Part shown: piece after piece, positions 8,053 to 16,994 of the stretch
Position numbering within the stretch: position 1 is the first letter of the stretch
Layout: every line of letters starts with the position of its first letter
Source of the DNA: an uncultured Tenacibaculum sp.
Lineage (GTDB): Bacteria; Bacteroidota; Bacteroidia; Flavobacteriales; Flavobacteriaceae
Direction: 5' to 3'
Assembly: GCA_937922085.1 (NCBI GenBank)
Contig: CAKZVD010000001.1
Span: 1-64,000 of the forward strand
Length of the DNA: 64,000 nucleotides
Made by a program: the position numbers and the translations under genes
Notes under the pieces: model-generated
Told to the model about the DNA's origin: nothing
Databases searched by the model: none
Seen by the model: the letters and a program-made list of their open reading frames with translations, nothing else

Positions 8053-8544
8053 TTAATATGCCTTGCCTGGTTTACTAATGCCAAGTTTATTAGGGAAATA
8101 TAGATGATAAGTATTTAGTTTATCCCAAAATTCAGGATCTTTAATTAAATTAATATGTTCACCAATACTATCTAATAAAACTTCTTCAAGTTCTGAAATA
8201 TTTTCAACACTATCCCATTGAGAATATTTTTTTTCTTTAAAACCTTCGTAAGAATCTTTTAAAATAATTAACTCAGATTTAAAACGATCTTTAGATATAG
8301 AAATTAAAACTTTCTTAATAAACTCTTTAGTTACTAAGCCAGATTCTAATAGCTTTATAGTTTTAAAAATTGTTATTGAATCACTTGTATTACTGTTAAT
8401 AATTAAATTATCAAAGTCAGTTTTATTATTAATAAAAAAATAATGTCTATTGTTTCCTGAATTAGGAATTCTTACAAAAACTAAAATTTGTTTATTTTGA
8501 TCAAGTAATTTATAAACATTCTTTTTGAATTTAGTTTTTGTCAT
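8053..8544 (-). CDS. hypothetical soluble protein
   Basis: 163 residues, charged, with no signal peptide or membrane helix. The N-terminal part looks beta-rich (QILVFVRIPNSG, HYFFINNKTDF), the rest helical. No family was recognised. It is the only minus-strand gene between 1 and 24 kb, convergent with the AraC gene (14 bases apart) and divergent from the DJ-1-like gene. Confidence 0.55.
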   Translation of the reverse strand: MTKTKFKKNVYKLLDQNKQILVFVRIPNSGNNRHYFFINNKTDFDNLIINSNTSDSITIFKTIKLLESGLVTKEFIKKVLISISKDRFKSELIILKDSYEGFKEKKYSQWDSVENISELEEVLLDSIGEHINLIKDPEFWDKLNTYHLYFPNKLGISKPGKAY

Positions 8545-8697
8545 ATTTTAAAGATTATATTTTTATTAATCTAAACAAATATATTAATAAATTTAACCTC
8601 ATTTTTAAGTTCATTTTTATAAAACCGAACTTCTATTTTATAACACAAAACCTTTAAAATTGGTAGTTATAGCATATTTGAACTAAAATGTTTCAAT

Positions 8698-9435
8698 ATG
8701 CATAAAATCACATTACTTCTTTTCATTTCCATAATTGGTTGTACTAAACCAAAAAGAAAAATTCTTTTTATAACCTCTAACCAACATACATATGGTAATA
8801 CGAAAATGAATACTTCAAATCATTTTTCTGAAATTGTTTTTGCATATGATGTATTTATAAAAAACGGATTTAAGGTAGATTTTGTGAGTCCAAAAGGAGG
8901 AGCAATTCCTATAGGATACATAAAAACATCAGATGCGATACAAAAAAAGTATTTGTATGATGCCCATTTTATGAATCGATTAAAGAATACACTTTTTCCT
9001 AAAGAGATTGTTATAGAAGAGTATCAAGCAGTATACTATTCGGGTGGAGGTGCTGCTATGTTTGGTGTAGCAGAGAATAAAGAAATTCAAAGAATAACAA
9101 CCCATATTTATAATAAAGGAGGAATTATATCTGCAGTTTGTCATGGTACAGCAGGTATCGTAAACTTAAAAAATAAAGAAGGAGGGGCTTTGTATAAAGG
9201 GAAAAAGATAAGTGGTTATCCTGATCTGTTTGAAAGGAAATCGGCAGATTATTATAAAACGTTTCCATTTTCAATAGAAAATAAAATAAAAGAGAATAAA
9301 GGAGATTTTGTGTATCCAGAAAAACGAAATGCTAACTTTTTTGTAATTGACGGAAGTTTTATAACAGGTACGGATCCTTCATCTACAGTTTCAGTAGCTA
9401 AAGCAGTCTTTGATAAACTTCAAAAAAATAAATAA
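8698..9435 (+). CDS. DJ-1/PfpI-family lipoprotein
   Basis: 245 residues. A lipobox (FISIIGC, Cys15) predicts a membrane-anchored protein facing the periplasm. The DJ-1/PfpI core is clear: KILFITSNQ strand, DFVSPKGG, YSGGGAAMFG, and the nucleophile elbow SAVCHG with Cys148-His149. This type often acts as a glyoxalase III/Hsp31-like protein or amidotransferase-like hydrolase. It begins a plus-strand run with two NTF2-like secreted proteins. Confidence 0.8.
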   Translation: MHKITLLLFISIIGCTKPKRKILFITSNQHTYGNTKMNTSNHFSEIVFAYDVFIKNGFKVDFVSPKGGAIPIGYIKTSDAIQKKYLYDAHFMNRLKNTLFPKEIVIEEYQAVYYSGGGAAMFGVAENKEIQRITTHIYNKGGIISAVCHGTAGIVNLKNKEGGALYKGKKISGYPDLFERKSADYYKTFPFSIENKIKENKGDFVYPEKRNANFFVIDGSFITGTDPSSTVSVAKAVFDKLQKNK

Positions 9436-9458
9436 TAATCAATAAATTAAAAATAAAA

Positions 9459-9878
9459 ATGAGGAAATCAATCGTACTATTATTAGTATTCTTAAACATT
9501 ACAGGTATCACCTTTGCACAAGAATCAGAATATAAACAGGTAGCACAAACCGTATCTTATTATTTAGATGGCGGAACTAACAAAGACTTTAATACCTTAA
9601 AAAAAGCATTTCATAAAAATGCAACCATGAAATTTATTAAAAAGGGAGCGTATGTAGAGGTAAATGCTTTAGAGTTTTTTAAAAAAAGGATGAAGCCAGG
9701 AACTAAACAAAATAGAAAAACACATATCTCTTATATAAATATAACAGGAAATGTAGCAAGTGCTAAACTAGAAATAGATTATGAAAACTTTGGTTTTATA
9801 GATTATATGAATCTTATTAAAATAGATAATGAATGGAAGGTAGTAAGTAAGATATTTTATAGAAAATTAAAGAACTAA
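9459..9878 (+). CDS. secreted NTF2-like (lumazine-binding-2/SnoaL type) protein
   Basis: 139 residues. The signal peptide ends near FAQ (residue 20). The mature part is an NTF2-like fold: YYLDGGTNKDFNTLKKAFHKNATMKF, a basic loop, then AKLEIDYENFGFIDYMNLIKIDNEWKVV. This arrangement matches the putative lumazine-binding family PF12893, whose function is unclear. It lies 23 bases after the DJ-1-like gene and 2 bases before another NTF2-like gene. Confidence 0.75.
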   Translation: MRKSIVLLLVFLNITGITFAQESEYKQVAQTVSYYLDGGTNKDFNTLKKAFHKNATMKFIKKGAYVEVNALEFFKKRMKPGTKQNRKTHISYINITGNVASAKLEIDYENFGFIDYMNLIKIDNEWKVVSKIFYRKLKN

Positions 9879-9880
9879 AA

Positions 9881-10333
9881 ATGAATACTAAATTAAAAAT
9901 GATTTTAGTGTTGTTATTAAGTGTTCATTTTTGTCAATCTCAAACATTTAATGGAAATAAAAAAGACATCAATAAGATTTTAGAAAACACAAAGAAGTTT
10001 TCTAAATATGTAATGGAATCTAATTATGATAGAATTGCGGATAGTTATACAAAAGAGGCCAAAGTTTTCCCTAACAGAACTAAAATTTTATATGGAAAAG
10101 ACATTATTAAATATTGGGTATTGCCTAAAGGAATTCGTACTATATATCATAAAATTGAACAAGAAGAAATTACTATAGTTAATAATACAGCTTATGATTA
10201 TGGATATTATGAAGGAAAAACAAAGCATGAAGACGGACGTTTATCTTCATGGAAAGGGAAATACGTAATTGTTTGGAAAAAAGTAAAAAACAATTGGAAA
10301 ATGCATCTTGATATATGGAATTCAGTAAAATAG
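9881..10333 (+). CDS. secreted DUF4440/SnoaL-like protein
   Basis: 150 residues. A signal peptide (about 1-20, ending CQSQ) is followed by an NTF2-like domain: MESNYDRIADSYTKEAKVFPN, GKDIIKYW, then YVIVWKKVKNNWKMHLDIWNS, a typical DUF4440 end. It may bind a small hydrophobic or steroid-like ligand; no catalytic residues can be assigned. It is coupled to the preceding NTF2-like gene (2-base gap). Confidence 0.75.
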   Translation: MNTKLKMILVLLLSVHFCQSQTFNGNKKDINKILENTKKFSKYVMESNYDRIADSYTKEAKVFPNRTKILYGKDIIKYWVLPKGIRTIYHKIEQEEITIVNNTAYDYGYYEGKTKHEDGRLSSWKGKYVIVWKKVKNNWKMHLDIWNSVK

Positions 10334-10487
10334 CTAAAAAATGAAATGATTTTTAAATACGTTCATGCTTTATCTAATAACACTGGTGACAGTTTGAATT
10401 ACGCTCAGGGAAATCTATTTTAAAAAGGAAGTTTTTTTAACAATTTTTGTGAAATATAACAACTAACTTAATTTTAAAATAACATTT

Positions 10488-11072
10488 ATGGATCGTAGAA
10501 AATTTATTACCTCAGGAATAATGGGAGCAAGTATGTTATCTATGTTTCCTAGTTTTGCTTTAACAAACGATAGTGCTATAACTTTGTCTAATTTAGGAGC
10601 TGGTTTTGAAAAACTAGGGAATACTGTGAGGCATACTACTATTTCAAATTTATCGAATAGTTTTATAAATACACATAAAAAATTAATTGATTTTTTAAAT
10701 GATTCAGGATATATTTATAATACAGAAGAGGTGGTGAAATTAAATAAGAACTCTTGTATTATTCCTTTGTTGAAAAAATCATTTCTTAGTTTCGAAAGGA
10801 AAGAAATAGCTTTAATTGTGGAAAATAAAAAAGAAAGTCAGTTTTATATTTTAAATGAAAAAATTTCGAACGAATTTAATTTATTAATTGATGGGTATAA
10901 GAAAGGGATAGAGATGAATAACTTAAATTTAGATGTATCTGAATTTGTTTTTCCAGTAGAAATAGTAAAGTTTTCGAACGGAAAAGCCACTGAAATAACA
11001 TATAAAAACAGTTTAAATAATACCATATCATTAAAAAATAAAGGGAAAAAATCAAAAACGATTATTTGTTAA
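10488..11072 (+). CDS. Tat-signal-bearing protein of unknown function
   Basis: 194 residues beginning MDRRKFITSGIMGASMLSM, a good twin-arginine signal (RRKFI) with cleavage around SFALT. Folded cofactor-binding proteins often use Tat, but no cofactor motif is visible in the mature part, which is plain mixed helix/strand. No family was recognised. It has about 150 bases of non-coding sequence on each side, so it is probably its own transcription unit. Confidence 0.6.
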   Translation: MDRRKFITSGIMGASMLSMFPSFALTNDSAITLSNLGAGFEKLGNTVRHTTISNLSNSFINTHKKLIDFLNDSGYIYNTEEVVKLNKNSCIIPLLKKSFLSFERKEIALIVENKKESQFYILNEKISNEFNLLIDGYKKGIEMNNLNLDVSEFVFPVEIVKFSNGKATEITYKNSLNNTISLKNKGKKSKTIIC

Positions 11073-11108
11073 CTTTAATAAATAACTTGATTTAAACATA
11101 TTTTTATT

Positions 11109-11129
11109 CCGATTATTTAAGGGAATCGG
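11109..11129 (+). terminator. short hairpin after the Tat-signal gene
   Basis: CCGATT (11109-11114) pairs with AATCGG (11124-11129) around a 9-base loop; an ATTCC/GGAAT pairing overlaps it. There is no strong T run, so terminator is only a candidate role. Confidence 0.35.
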
Positions 11130-11134
11130 TTAAT

Positions 11135-11207
11135 AAAAGAGATTAAAGGTAAAAGTTAAAAAAGCAAAACTTTTTTAAGTAACTTTATACTATCTTTAAT
11201 CTCTTTT
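11135..11207 (+). promoter_or_regulatory. long inverted repeat upstream of the dioxygenase
   Basis: AAAAGAGATTAAAG (11135-11148) is the exact reverse complement of CTTTAATCTCTTTT (11194-11207), with 45 bases between that contain a smaller AAAAAAG/CTTTTTT pairing. It ends 23 bases before the 3-hydroxyanthranilate dioxygenase ATG. It could be an operator pair, a 5' leader stem or a terminator. Confidence 0.5.
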
Positions 11208-11230
11208 TATTGTTTAAAAAATAAAATATC

Positions 11231-11758
11231 ATGAGCAATTTAGTGCAGCCCTTAAATTTTAAAAAATGGATAGATGAACACCGTCATTTATTAAAACCAC
11301 CAGTAGGTAACAAACAAGTTTGGGATAATGGTGAGTACATAGTAATGGTTGTAGGTGGACCTAATAGTAGAAAAGATTATCATTATAACGAAACACCAGA
11401 ATTCTTTTATCAAGTAGAAGGAGATATGGTTTTAAAAATTATAGATGATAAAGGAAAAATGATTGATGTTGAAATAAACGAAGGAGATATTTATTTATTA
11501 CCAGCAAAAGTGCCACACTCACCACAACGTAAAGAAAATACGGTAGGTTTAGTAATAGAATATCCACGTTCTGAAGGAATGATGGATGCTTTAGAATGGT
11601 ATTGTGAAAACTGCGGAACTCCTTTGTATAGAGAAGAATTTGCGTTAGATAACATAGAAACAGATATGCCTATAATTTTTGATAAATACTATTCAGATAA
11701 AGAGAAGTGTACTTGTTCTAATTGCGGAACAGTAATGGAAGCTCCAAAAAAGAAGTAA
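11231..11758 (+). CDS. nbaC: 3-hydroxyanthranilate 3,4-dioxygenase
   Basis: 175 residues, the bacterial short form. The cupin metal site is His51, Glu57 and His96 (DYHYNETPEFFYQ and VPHSPQR), with Arg47 and Arg100 placed for substrate binding. The C-terminal rubredoxin-like site is complete: Cys125-x-x-Cys128 and Cys162-x-x-Cys165. The enzyme opens the 3-hydroxyanthranilate ring to 2-amino-3-carboxymuconate 6-semialdehyde using Fe(II) and O2. The decarboxylase for that product lies two genes downstream. The symbol follows Pseudomonas usage. Confidence 0.95.
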   Translation: MSNLVQPLNFKKWIDEHRHLLKPPVGNKQVWDNGEYIVMVVGGPNSRKDYHYNETPEFFYQVEGDMVLKIIDDKGKMIDVEINEGDIYLLPAKVPHSPQRKENTVGLVIEYPRSEGMMDALEWYCENCGTPLYREEFALDNIETDMPIIFDKYYSDKEKCTCSNCGTVMEAPKKK

Positions 11759-11785
11759 AACGTCAATTTTTATAACTACCAATCT

Positions 11786-12664
11786 ATGCGAAAAAGTATA
11801 TCTTACTATCTAGTACTTACTGTTCTTAAAATAAAAGGAGTAAAAAAAATATTTAGTACCGATCCTGTAGATTATAAAAAACTACGCAAAGAAGATATAA
11901 AAGAACCTAAAGGGAGTACGTATAAAAAAGCGAATACTTTTTCTGTTTTAAATAGTAGAATAACAGAAATTAAAACATCAAAAAAATCAGATAAATTAAT
12001 ACTTTTTATACATGGTGGAGCATTTGTTTCAGGTCCAGTACAACATCATTGGGACGCCGTTAAGAAGATTCATAACCAAACTGATTTTTCAGTTTGGTTA
12101 TGCGATTATCCTAAAGCACCAGAGAGTAAAATAAATGAAATATCAGAAAATATTGATGCAATTTATGAGAAAGCTTTAGAAACATATGATGCAAAAAACA
12201 TTCTTTTACTAGGAGATTCAGTAGGAGCAACCTTAATATTTTCTTTAGTACAAAGGTTAATTAAAAAAGGAAATAAAACTCCTTCAAAAATAATAGCAAT
12301 TACTCCAGTAATGGATGCTTCGTTATCAAATTCAGAAATAAAAGATGTAGATAAAAAAGATCCTATTCTTTCAAAGTTAGGAGTATTAAGTGCTAAAAAA
12401 ATGTGTGCTGAAAACGAAGGTTTAACGGTGTCTAATATTTCTCCTATAAATGGTAGTTTTAATCATTTTCCAGAAACACTTCTTTTTTTAGCAGAGTATG
12501 ATATTATGTATCCCGATCAGAAAATACTAATAGAAAAATTAAAGGAAAGTAATATAAAATTCAAAGCAATAATAGGAAAACAGATGCCACATATTTGGGT
12601 TTTACTACCTTTTTTTAAAGAAGGAAAAAAAGCAATGAAGTTGTTATTAAACGAAATTAATTAA
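11786..12664 (+). CDS. HSL-type alpha/beta hydrolase (possible formamidase)
   Basis: 292 residues. The oxyanion motif HGGAF (76-80), nucleophile elbow G143-D-S145-V-G147, Asp239 (AEYD) and His269 (PHIW) form a complete catalytic triad of the hormone-sensitive-lipase/carboxylesterase group. It sits 27 bases after the dioxygenase and 28 before ACMS decarboxylase. A role as N-formylkynurenine formamidase is plausible, as animal formamidases share this fold, but the sequence alone does not show it; a general esterase is the alternative. Confidence 0.8.
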   Translation: MRKSISYYLVLTVLKIKGVKKIFSTDPVDYKKLRKEDIKEPKGSTYKKANTFSVLNSRITEIKTSKKSDKLILFIHGGAFVSGPVQHHWDAVKKIHNQTDFSVWLCDYPKAPESKINEISENIDAIYEKALETYDAKNILLLGDSVGATLIFSLVQRLIKKGNKTPSKIIAITPVMDASLSNSEIKDVDKKDPILSKLGVLSAKKMCAENEGLTVSNISPINGSFNHFPETLLFLAEYDIMYPDQKILIEKLKESNIKFKAIIGKQMPHIWVLLPFFKEGKKAMKLLLNEIN

Positions 12665-12692
12665 GTAATTTATTGCCGAAAAACACGATAAC

Positions 12693-13778
12693 ATGATTAA
12701 AAGAAAACTACGTATAAACGGACATTCACACTTACTTCCTTATCCAGAAGATATTCCTCAGTTTATGAAAGATAAAGGGATTTTTTGGGTAGATAAGGAT
12801 CGTAAATATATGTTGCAAAAAGATTGGAGTCGACCAGTAACAGATTCGAGTTTTTTCTTAGATGAAAAACTAGCTTGGATGGAACACTTTAAAATTGATC
12901 ATGCCGTAGTTTTAAATTTGTCTCAATTATATGGGAACGGATTGCGTTTAGAAGAAATGAAACAAGCCTTACGTTTTCAAAATGACTTTAATGCTAAGGT
13001 ACAACATGATAATCCGTCTAAATTTACCTGTGGTTTTGTAGTTCACCCAGGGTTTGTGCGTGGTGCATGTTGGGAAATAGAACGTTGTGTAGAACAATTA
13101 GGAATGAATTTATTGTGTTTACCAACGCATTATATGGATACCATTGGTACTTGGCGTTGTATTTTTGATGAAGAAAATGAACCTATTTTTGAGTTAGCTG
13201 ATAAATATAATTTAGCGGTAGAAATTCATCCGTATGACGGAGAAAAATTTATAAAACTTCAAAATACATCATGGCGTTTTCATTTAATATGGATGTTGGC
13301 ACAATGTGCAGATGCCTATCACTTTTTAACTTTAAACGGATATTATGAAAAATATCCGAACATGCGAATTTGTTTTGCACATGGTGGTCAATTAGCACAA
13401 ATGAATTTAGGACGTAGAATTCAAGGTTTTGATGGTCGTCCAGATTTATTTGAGGGTAAAAATCATCCTAGAAAAGCAGTAGGTCATAAAAATATATTTT
13501 TCGATACCTTAGTACACGATACGGGTTCGTTAGATTTATTGATAAAAAACCAAGGTGTAAGCCAGGTTTTAATAGGATTGGATGATCCATATCCGTTAGG
13601 AGAAATGGAAAGTGAAATTCAATCATCATATCCAGGGAAAATTTTAGACTTAGCCATAGATCAAAGTATTATTTCTGAAAAAGATAGAGATGAAATGTGG
13701 CAGTGTAATGTATTACAGTGGCTTTTTGGTGATGATGATAAAAAGAAAAATGATTTGGTGAATAAGATATTGGGGTAA
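12693..13778 (+). CDS. nbaD: 2-amino-3-carboxymuconate-6-semialdehyde decarboxylase
   Basis: 361 residues, amidohydrolase superfamily. Zinc ligands are visible as His11-x-His13 (NGHSHLLP), His179 (VEIHP), His230 (FAHGG) and Asp297 (GLDDPYPLG). The spacing is as in the Pseudomonas enzyme with a two-residue offset. The enzyme decarboxylates ACMS without oxidation, diverting it from quinolinate to 2-aminomuconate semialdehyde. Context with the dioxygenase, dehydrogenase and deaminase makes the call firm. The next gene begins 2 bases after its stop. Confidence 0.94.
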   Translation: MIKRKLRINGHSHLLPYPEDIPQFMKDKGIFWVDKDRKYMLQKDWSRPVTDSSFFLDEKLAWMEHFKIDHAVVLNLSQLYGNGLRLEEMKQALRFQNDFNAKVQHDNPSKFTCGFVVHPGFVRGACWEIERCVEQLGMNLLCLPTHYMDTIGTWRCIFDEENEPIFELADKYNLAVEIHPYDGEKFIKLQNTSWRFHLIWMLAQCADAYHFLTLNGYYEKYPNMRICFAHGGQLAQMNLGRRIQGFDGRPDLFEGKNHPRKAVGHKNIFFDTLVHDTGSLDLLIKNQGVSQVLIGLDDPYPLGEMESEIQSSYPGKILDLAIDQSIISEKDRDEMWQCNVLQWLFGDDDKKKNDLVNKILG

Positions 13779-13780
13779 AA

Positions 13781-14602
13781 ATGAAAAATGCTATAAGAAG
13801 AAATAGAAATATAGGAACAGCTAAACAAGGTTATGGGCAAAATAACAAATTGGTAGTACCTTACCCTGCTGTTGAAATGAAATCATTTTACGAAAGGTTG
13901 AGTGAATATAAAGTAGTTGAAAGAATAGTAAATGATCATACATTTAAATTTGTAGTTGAAACAACGCGAAAAAATTCTTTTCATGCTTGTACCATAGAAG
14001 ATATTGAAAGAGTGTTAATTCAAATACCTAAAGAAGATTATGGTGATTTAGAATTAATAGTGTTAAGACAACCAACAAGAAAAGAGGAGGCATTAAAACC
14101 TGTTTGGGGTAGGTTAATTTATTCTTATGAATTTGAAAATGATTATTATCCAGCAGTTATTATTGAGGCTGTAAGTCTAGATAGAAGTCTTAAATGGGGT
14201 AAAAAATTAAAAACTGAAGACTCTAAAGAATTAGAGAGGTTAAAAGAGGATGGTCACAAAATGGTTATGGGGAAACGTCACTTTGAAGCAAAATATGAAA
14301 TAGAAAATATTAGGTCAACACAACTTTATAGAACATTACCTCATGAATTTGGACACTATGTTCACTATTTAAAAATAGTTGAAAAACCAGGAACAGAGGA
14401 AGAAGATTATGAGATTTGGGAACAAAGATGGAACCTTTATAATAGTTTACCAAGTTCAGAAAAAGAAGTATTCGCTCACAATTATGCAAATAAATTAAAA
14501 AATAAGTTGAAAAATAAAGGAATAATACCTTTTGATAGAATTCTAAATGAAGTAAAACTGCTTAATAAAGGATTGTTCTTAAGTGATTTTGAAAATGTTT
14601 AA
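13781..14602 (+). CDS. zincin-like protein of unknown role
   Basis: 273 residues, no signal peptide. HEFGH at 188-192 is a zinc-metallopeptidase motif and Glu229 in EVFAHNYA is a good third ligand (gluzincin-like E-x-x-A-x-x-Y-A). The first 170 residues show no known domain; they are beta-rich and include LELIVLRQPTRKEE. The start lies 2 bases after ACMS decarboxylase, so it is translated with a catabolic gene although no peptidase is needed in the pathway. It may be a cytoplasmic peptidase or an inactive relative. Confidence 0.65.
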   Translation: MKNAIRRNRNIGTAKQGYGQNNKLVVPYPAVEMKSFYERLSEYKVVERIVNDHTFKFVVETTRKNSFHACTIEDIERVLIQIPKEDYGDLELIVLRQPTRKEEALKPVWGRLIYSYEFENDYYPAVIIEAVSLDRSLKWGKKLKTEDSKELERLKEDGHKMVMGKRHFEAKYEIENIRSTQLYRTLPHEFGHYVHYLKIVEKPGTEEEDYEIWEQRWNLYNSLPSSEKEVFAHNYANKLKNKLKNKGIIPFDRILNEVKLLNKGLFLSDFENV

Positions 14603-14657
14603 GTTTTTTTTGTAACAAAAGAGTTTTTTTACTACCAATAAATTAAAACTTATAGCT

Positions 14658-14885
14658 ATGAGAAATAAAGAAAAAGAACACAAGGGGTTTGTAGATAATG
14701 AATTAGGGATATCAGAATGGTTTGGAGCTATTATTAGGTACCTTCTTAATTTTGGTAAGAAAGAATTTAATAATATTTATAATAAAGAACAATTTAAGAA
14801 GAATGTAATTATAGGGTATATTTTTAAAGTTATAGGAATAGTAGTACTTTTCTTATTTATATTCTGGTTAATAGGAAAACAATAA
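14658..14885 (+). CDS. small single-helix membrane protein
   Basis: 75 residues. A charged N-terminal 50 residues is followed by one transmembrane helix (about 51-72) and a short basic tail. No family was recognised. It ends directly at the ATG of the next membrane protein (0-base gap), so the two are probably partners. Confidence 0.6.
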   Translation: MRNKEKEHKGFVDNELGISEWFGAIIRYLLNFGKKEFNNIYNKEQFKKNVIIGYIFKVIGIVVLFLFIFWLIGKQ

Positions 14886-15995
14886 ATGTCAGAAGTAACA
14901 CAATTTCATAACTTATCACACATTTTCATTTCTTTTATAGGCGCCTTATTATTGTTGGCTATTTATTACAATATTAGAAAACGGTTTCAGCAAGTTTTAG
15001 AAGAAGGTAACACCACTAAAAGAGTAGATAAAGGATTGCTATATTTTAGTTTAGGAATGTTAGTTTGGGTTGGTTCTGGTAGTTGGGCATTTATAGCAAA
15101 TTATGGCTTGTTTCAAAATACACTGAGTTACCAAATAGGCGTTAATATTTTATCTACATTAAATAACTTATTTTGGTTATTAGCACTGTATTATGTGTAT
15201 GACGCTCCAAAATTTATATATAGAAATGAGAAAAATGTTAGAATAATTTCAATCATTATACTTTTAGTAGCTTCATTAACTATAGGGCTTTCAGTTTTTA
15301 TGGAAAATGAATCTTTTAATGGAATAAAACTCATAGCACTTCCTGATTTTTTATTAACTACATTTTTATGTTTTTTAATGGGAATCTCTTTTTATCGAAC
15401 CTTTGTGTTTAGAGATTTAAAAGTAGTAGCAGTAATAGCTGTAGTAGTTGTTTTCTTGCTGTTTGTATCTCAATTGTCAGATGTATTTACAATATTAGAT
15501 AACGATTTTATAAATCAATTAATACGCATTATAACCAAAACATCATTAGTAGCTATCTTCTTAGTTTTAGCAACCAGTTGGGTAATACAATTAGCAAATA
15601 CACCAAAACCAAACGAAATAAAAATTAAGTTTTTAGATTGGTCATTAATAGAACTAACCATTCCATCTAAAGGAATTATTCAAGAGAAAATAGATTTCGG
15701 ATCTAAAACAACACAATACAAAAACTTATTAAACTTTGCTTATAAAAGAAAATTTTTAGAACCTAATGAACAAGTTATCATCGTAAATTCAGGAGGAGAA
15801 ATTAAAAGTCAGACGTATTTAACACGAATTATAGATAACATCAATTCAATTTTAACTTTACAGAACGACAATAAGTTGGAACGAAAAGATTTAATAACAT
15901 TTATAGGAGAAAGTAAATACAGACTTCGAATTTTACCAGAACATATATTGATTGACAAAGCTTTATTAGAAGAATATAAAAAATCAATATTTTAA
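14886..15995 (+). CDS. seven-helix membrane protein with cytoplasmic domain
   Basis: 369 residues. About seven hydrophobic segments occur between residues 10 and 240, followed by a soluble C-terminal domain of 125 residues (IKFLDWSLIELTIPSKG to the end). The layout resembles sensors of the 7TM type, but the cytoplasmic domain is no recognised kinase or DNA-binding fold. It is between the small membrane protein and the nitrilase, with a 1-base overlap with the latter. Confidence 0.6.
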   Translation: MSEVTQFHNLSHIFISFIGALLLLAIYYNIRKRFQQVLEEGNTTKRVDKGLLYFSLGMLVWVGSGSWAFIANYGLFQNTLSYQIGVNILSTLNNLFWLLALYYVYDAPKFIYRNEKNVRIISIIILLVASLTIGLSVFMENESFNGIKLIALPDFLLTTFLCFLMGISFYRTFVFRDLKVVAVIAVVVVFLLFVSQLSDVFTILDNDFINQLIRIITKTSLVAIFLVLATSWVIQLANTPKPNEIKIKFLDWSLIELTIPSKGIIQEKIDFGSKTTQYKNLLNFAYKRKFLEPNEQVIIVNSGGEIKSQTYLTRIIDNINSILTLQNDNKLERKDLITFIGESKYRLRILPEHILIDKALLEEYKKSIF

Positions 15996-16729
15996 TGAAA
16001 ATAGCAGTTGCTAAAATAGATGTTAGCCTTGGTTTAATAAAAGAGAATATTGCAACACATATTAAGTTAATTAATGTGGCAGTAAGAGAAAAAGTAGATG
16101 TGATAATTTTTCCAGAAATGTCTATAACGGGTTATTGTAGAGAAGAGGGAGCAATGTTAGCTTTTTCTAAAAATGATTCAAGACTAAATTTGCTAAGAGA
16201 AATTGCTACACTTAATAATATTACTATAATTGCAGGCGCACCAATTGTATTAGAAGATAAATTATATATAGGATCATTCATTATAAAGCCAAATGGACTA
16301 GAAGAGGTATATACCAAACAATATTTACATTTAGGAGAAGAAGTTTTTTATGAAAGCTCATTTTTATACAATCCACAAATTAGTATTGAAGAAGAGAAAT
16401 TAGCATTCGCTATTTGTGCTGATATCGATAAAGAAGCACATCCTAAACAAGCTAAAAAAGATAAAGCTACTGTGTACTTACCAAGTATCTTTTTTTCTAA
16501 AGAAGGAATAGAAAAAGGACATGAACAATTACAAATGTATGCTCAAAAATATTCATTACCAGTTTTAATGAGTAATTTTTGTGGAGAACATTGGAATACA
16601 AAAGCAGGAGGAAAAAGTGCTTTTTGGAGTGGAAAAGGTGAATTATTAACTAGTTTGAATGAGAACGAAGAAGGATTGGTTATAGTAGAAAAAGTTAAAA
16701 ATAAATGGACTTCTTATTTAAAAATGTAA
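15995..16729 (+). CDS. carbon-nitrogen hydrolase (nitrilase superfamily)
   Basis: 244 residues. The catalytic Glu41 (FPEMSITGY), Lys108 (YTKQYLH) and Cys141 (FAICADID) triad is complete. Such enzymes hydrolyse amides or nitriles, including omega-amides and carbamoyl compounds. At the end of the 3-hydroxyanthranilate operon, an amide intermediate or a side product of the pathway is a reasonable but unproven substrate. It overlaps the previous gene by 1 base. Confidence 0.8.
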   Translation: MKIAVAKIDVSLGLIKENIATHIKLINVAVREKVDVIIFPEMSITGYCREEGAMLAFSKNDSRLNLLREIATLNNITIIAGAPIVLEDKLYIGSFIIKPNGLEEVYTKQYLHLGEEVFYESSFLYNPQISIEEEKLAFAICADIDKEAHPKQAKKDKATVYLPSIFFSKEGIEKGHEQLQMYAQKYSLPVLMSNFCGEHWNTKAGGKSAFWSGKGELLTSLNENEEGLVIVEKVKNKWTSYLKM

Positions 16730-16814
16730 AAGTTATAATTTTTGATATTATCTATTTTCATTAAAAGAAAATAAAAATAAATTTTTAGAACTATTTTAAT
16801 AAAAAAAAATAAAT

Positions 16815-16841
16815 TAACTCCTCTAACTCCTCTAACTCCTC
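16815..16841. repeat. tandem 9-mer AACTCCTCT x3
   Basis: Three perfect copies of AACTCCTCT followed by a degenerate AATTCT, in the gap between the nitrilase and the peptide transporter. Related arrays with 7- and 8-base units are at 58064 and 61164. Confidence 0.85.
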
Positions 16842-16994
16842 TAATTCTACACCTCATAAAAAATTAAGATATTTTGTTAATTTGTTGATTAATAAGGTTA
16901 CAAAAACTCACAAACCCTTATTTTTTATAACAATTTACTACAACACTTTTAAATAGTTGAAGCGTAAAATACTTTCGTTCAAAACTATTTTTAT

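Noticed and set aside
10334..10487. 25-codon frame with ATG near 10353
   Set aside because: Too short, no conserved motif, no operon link; probably chance.
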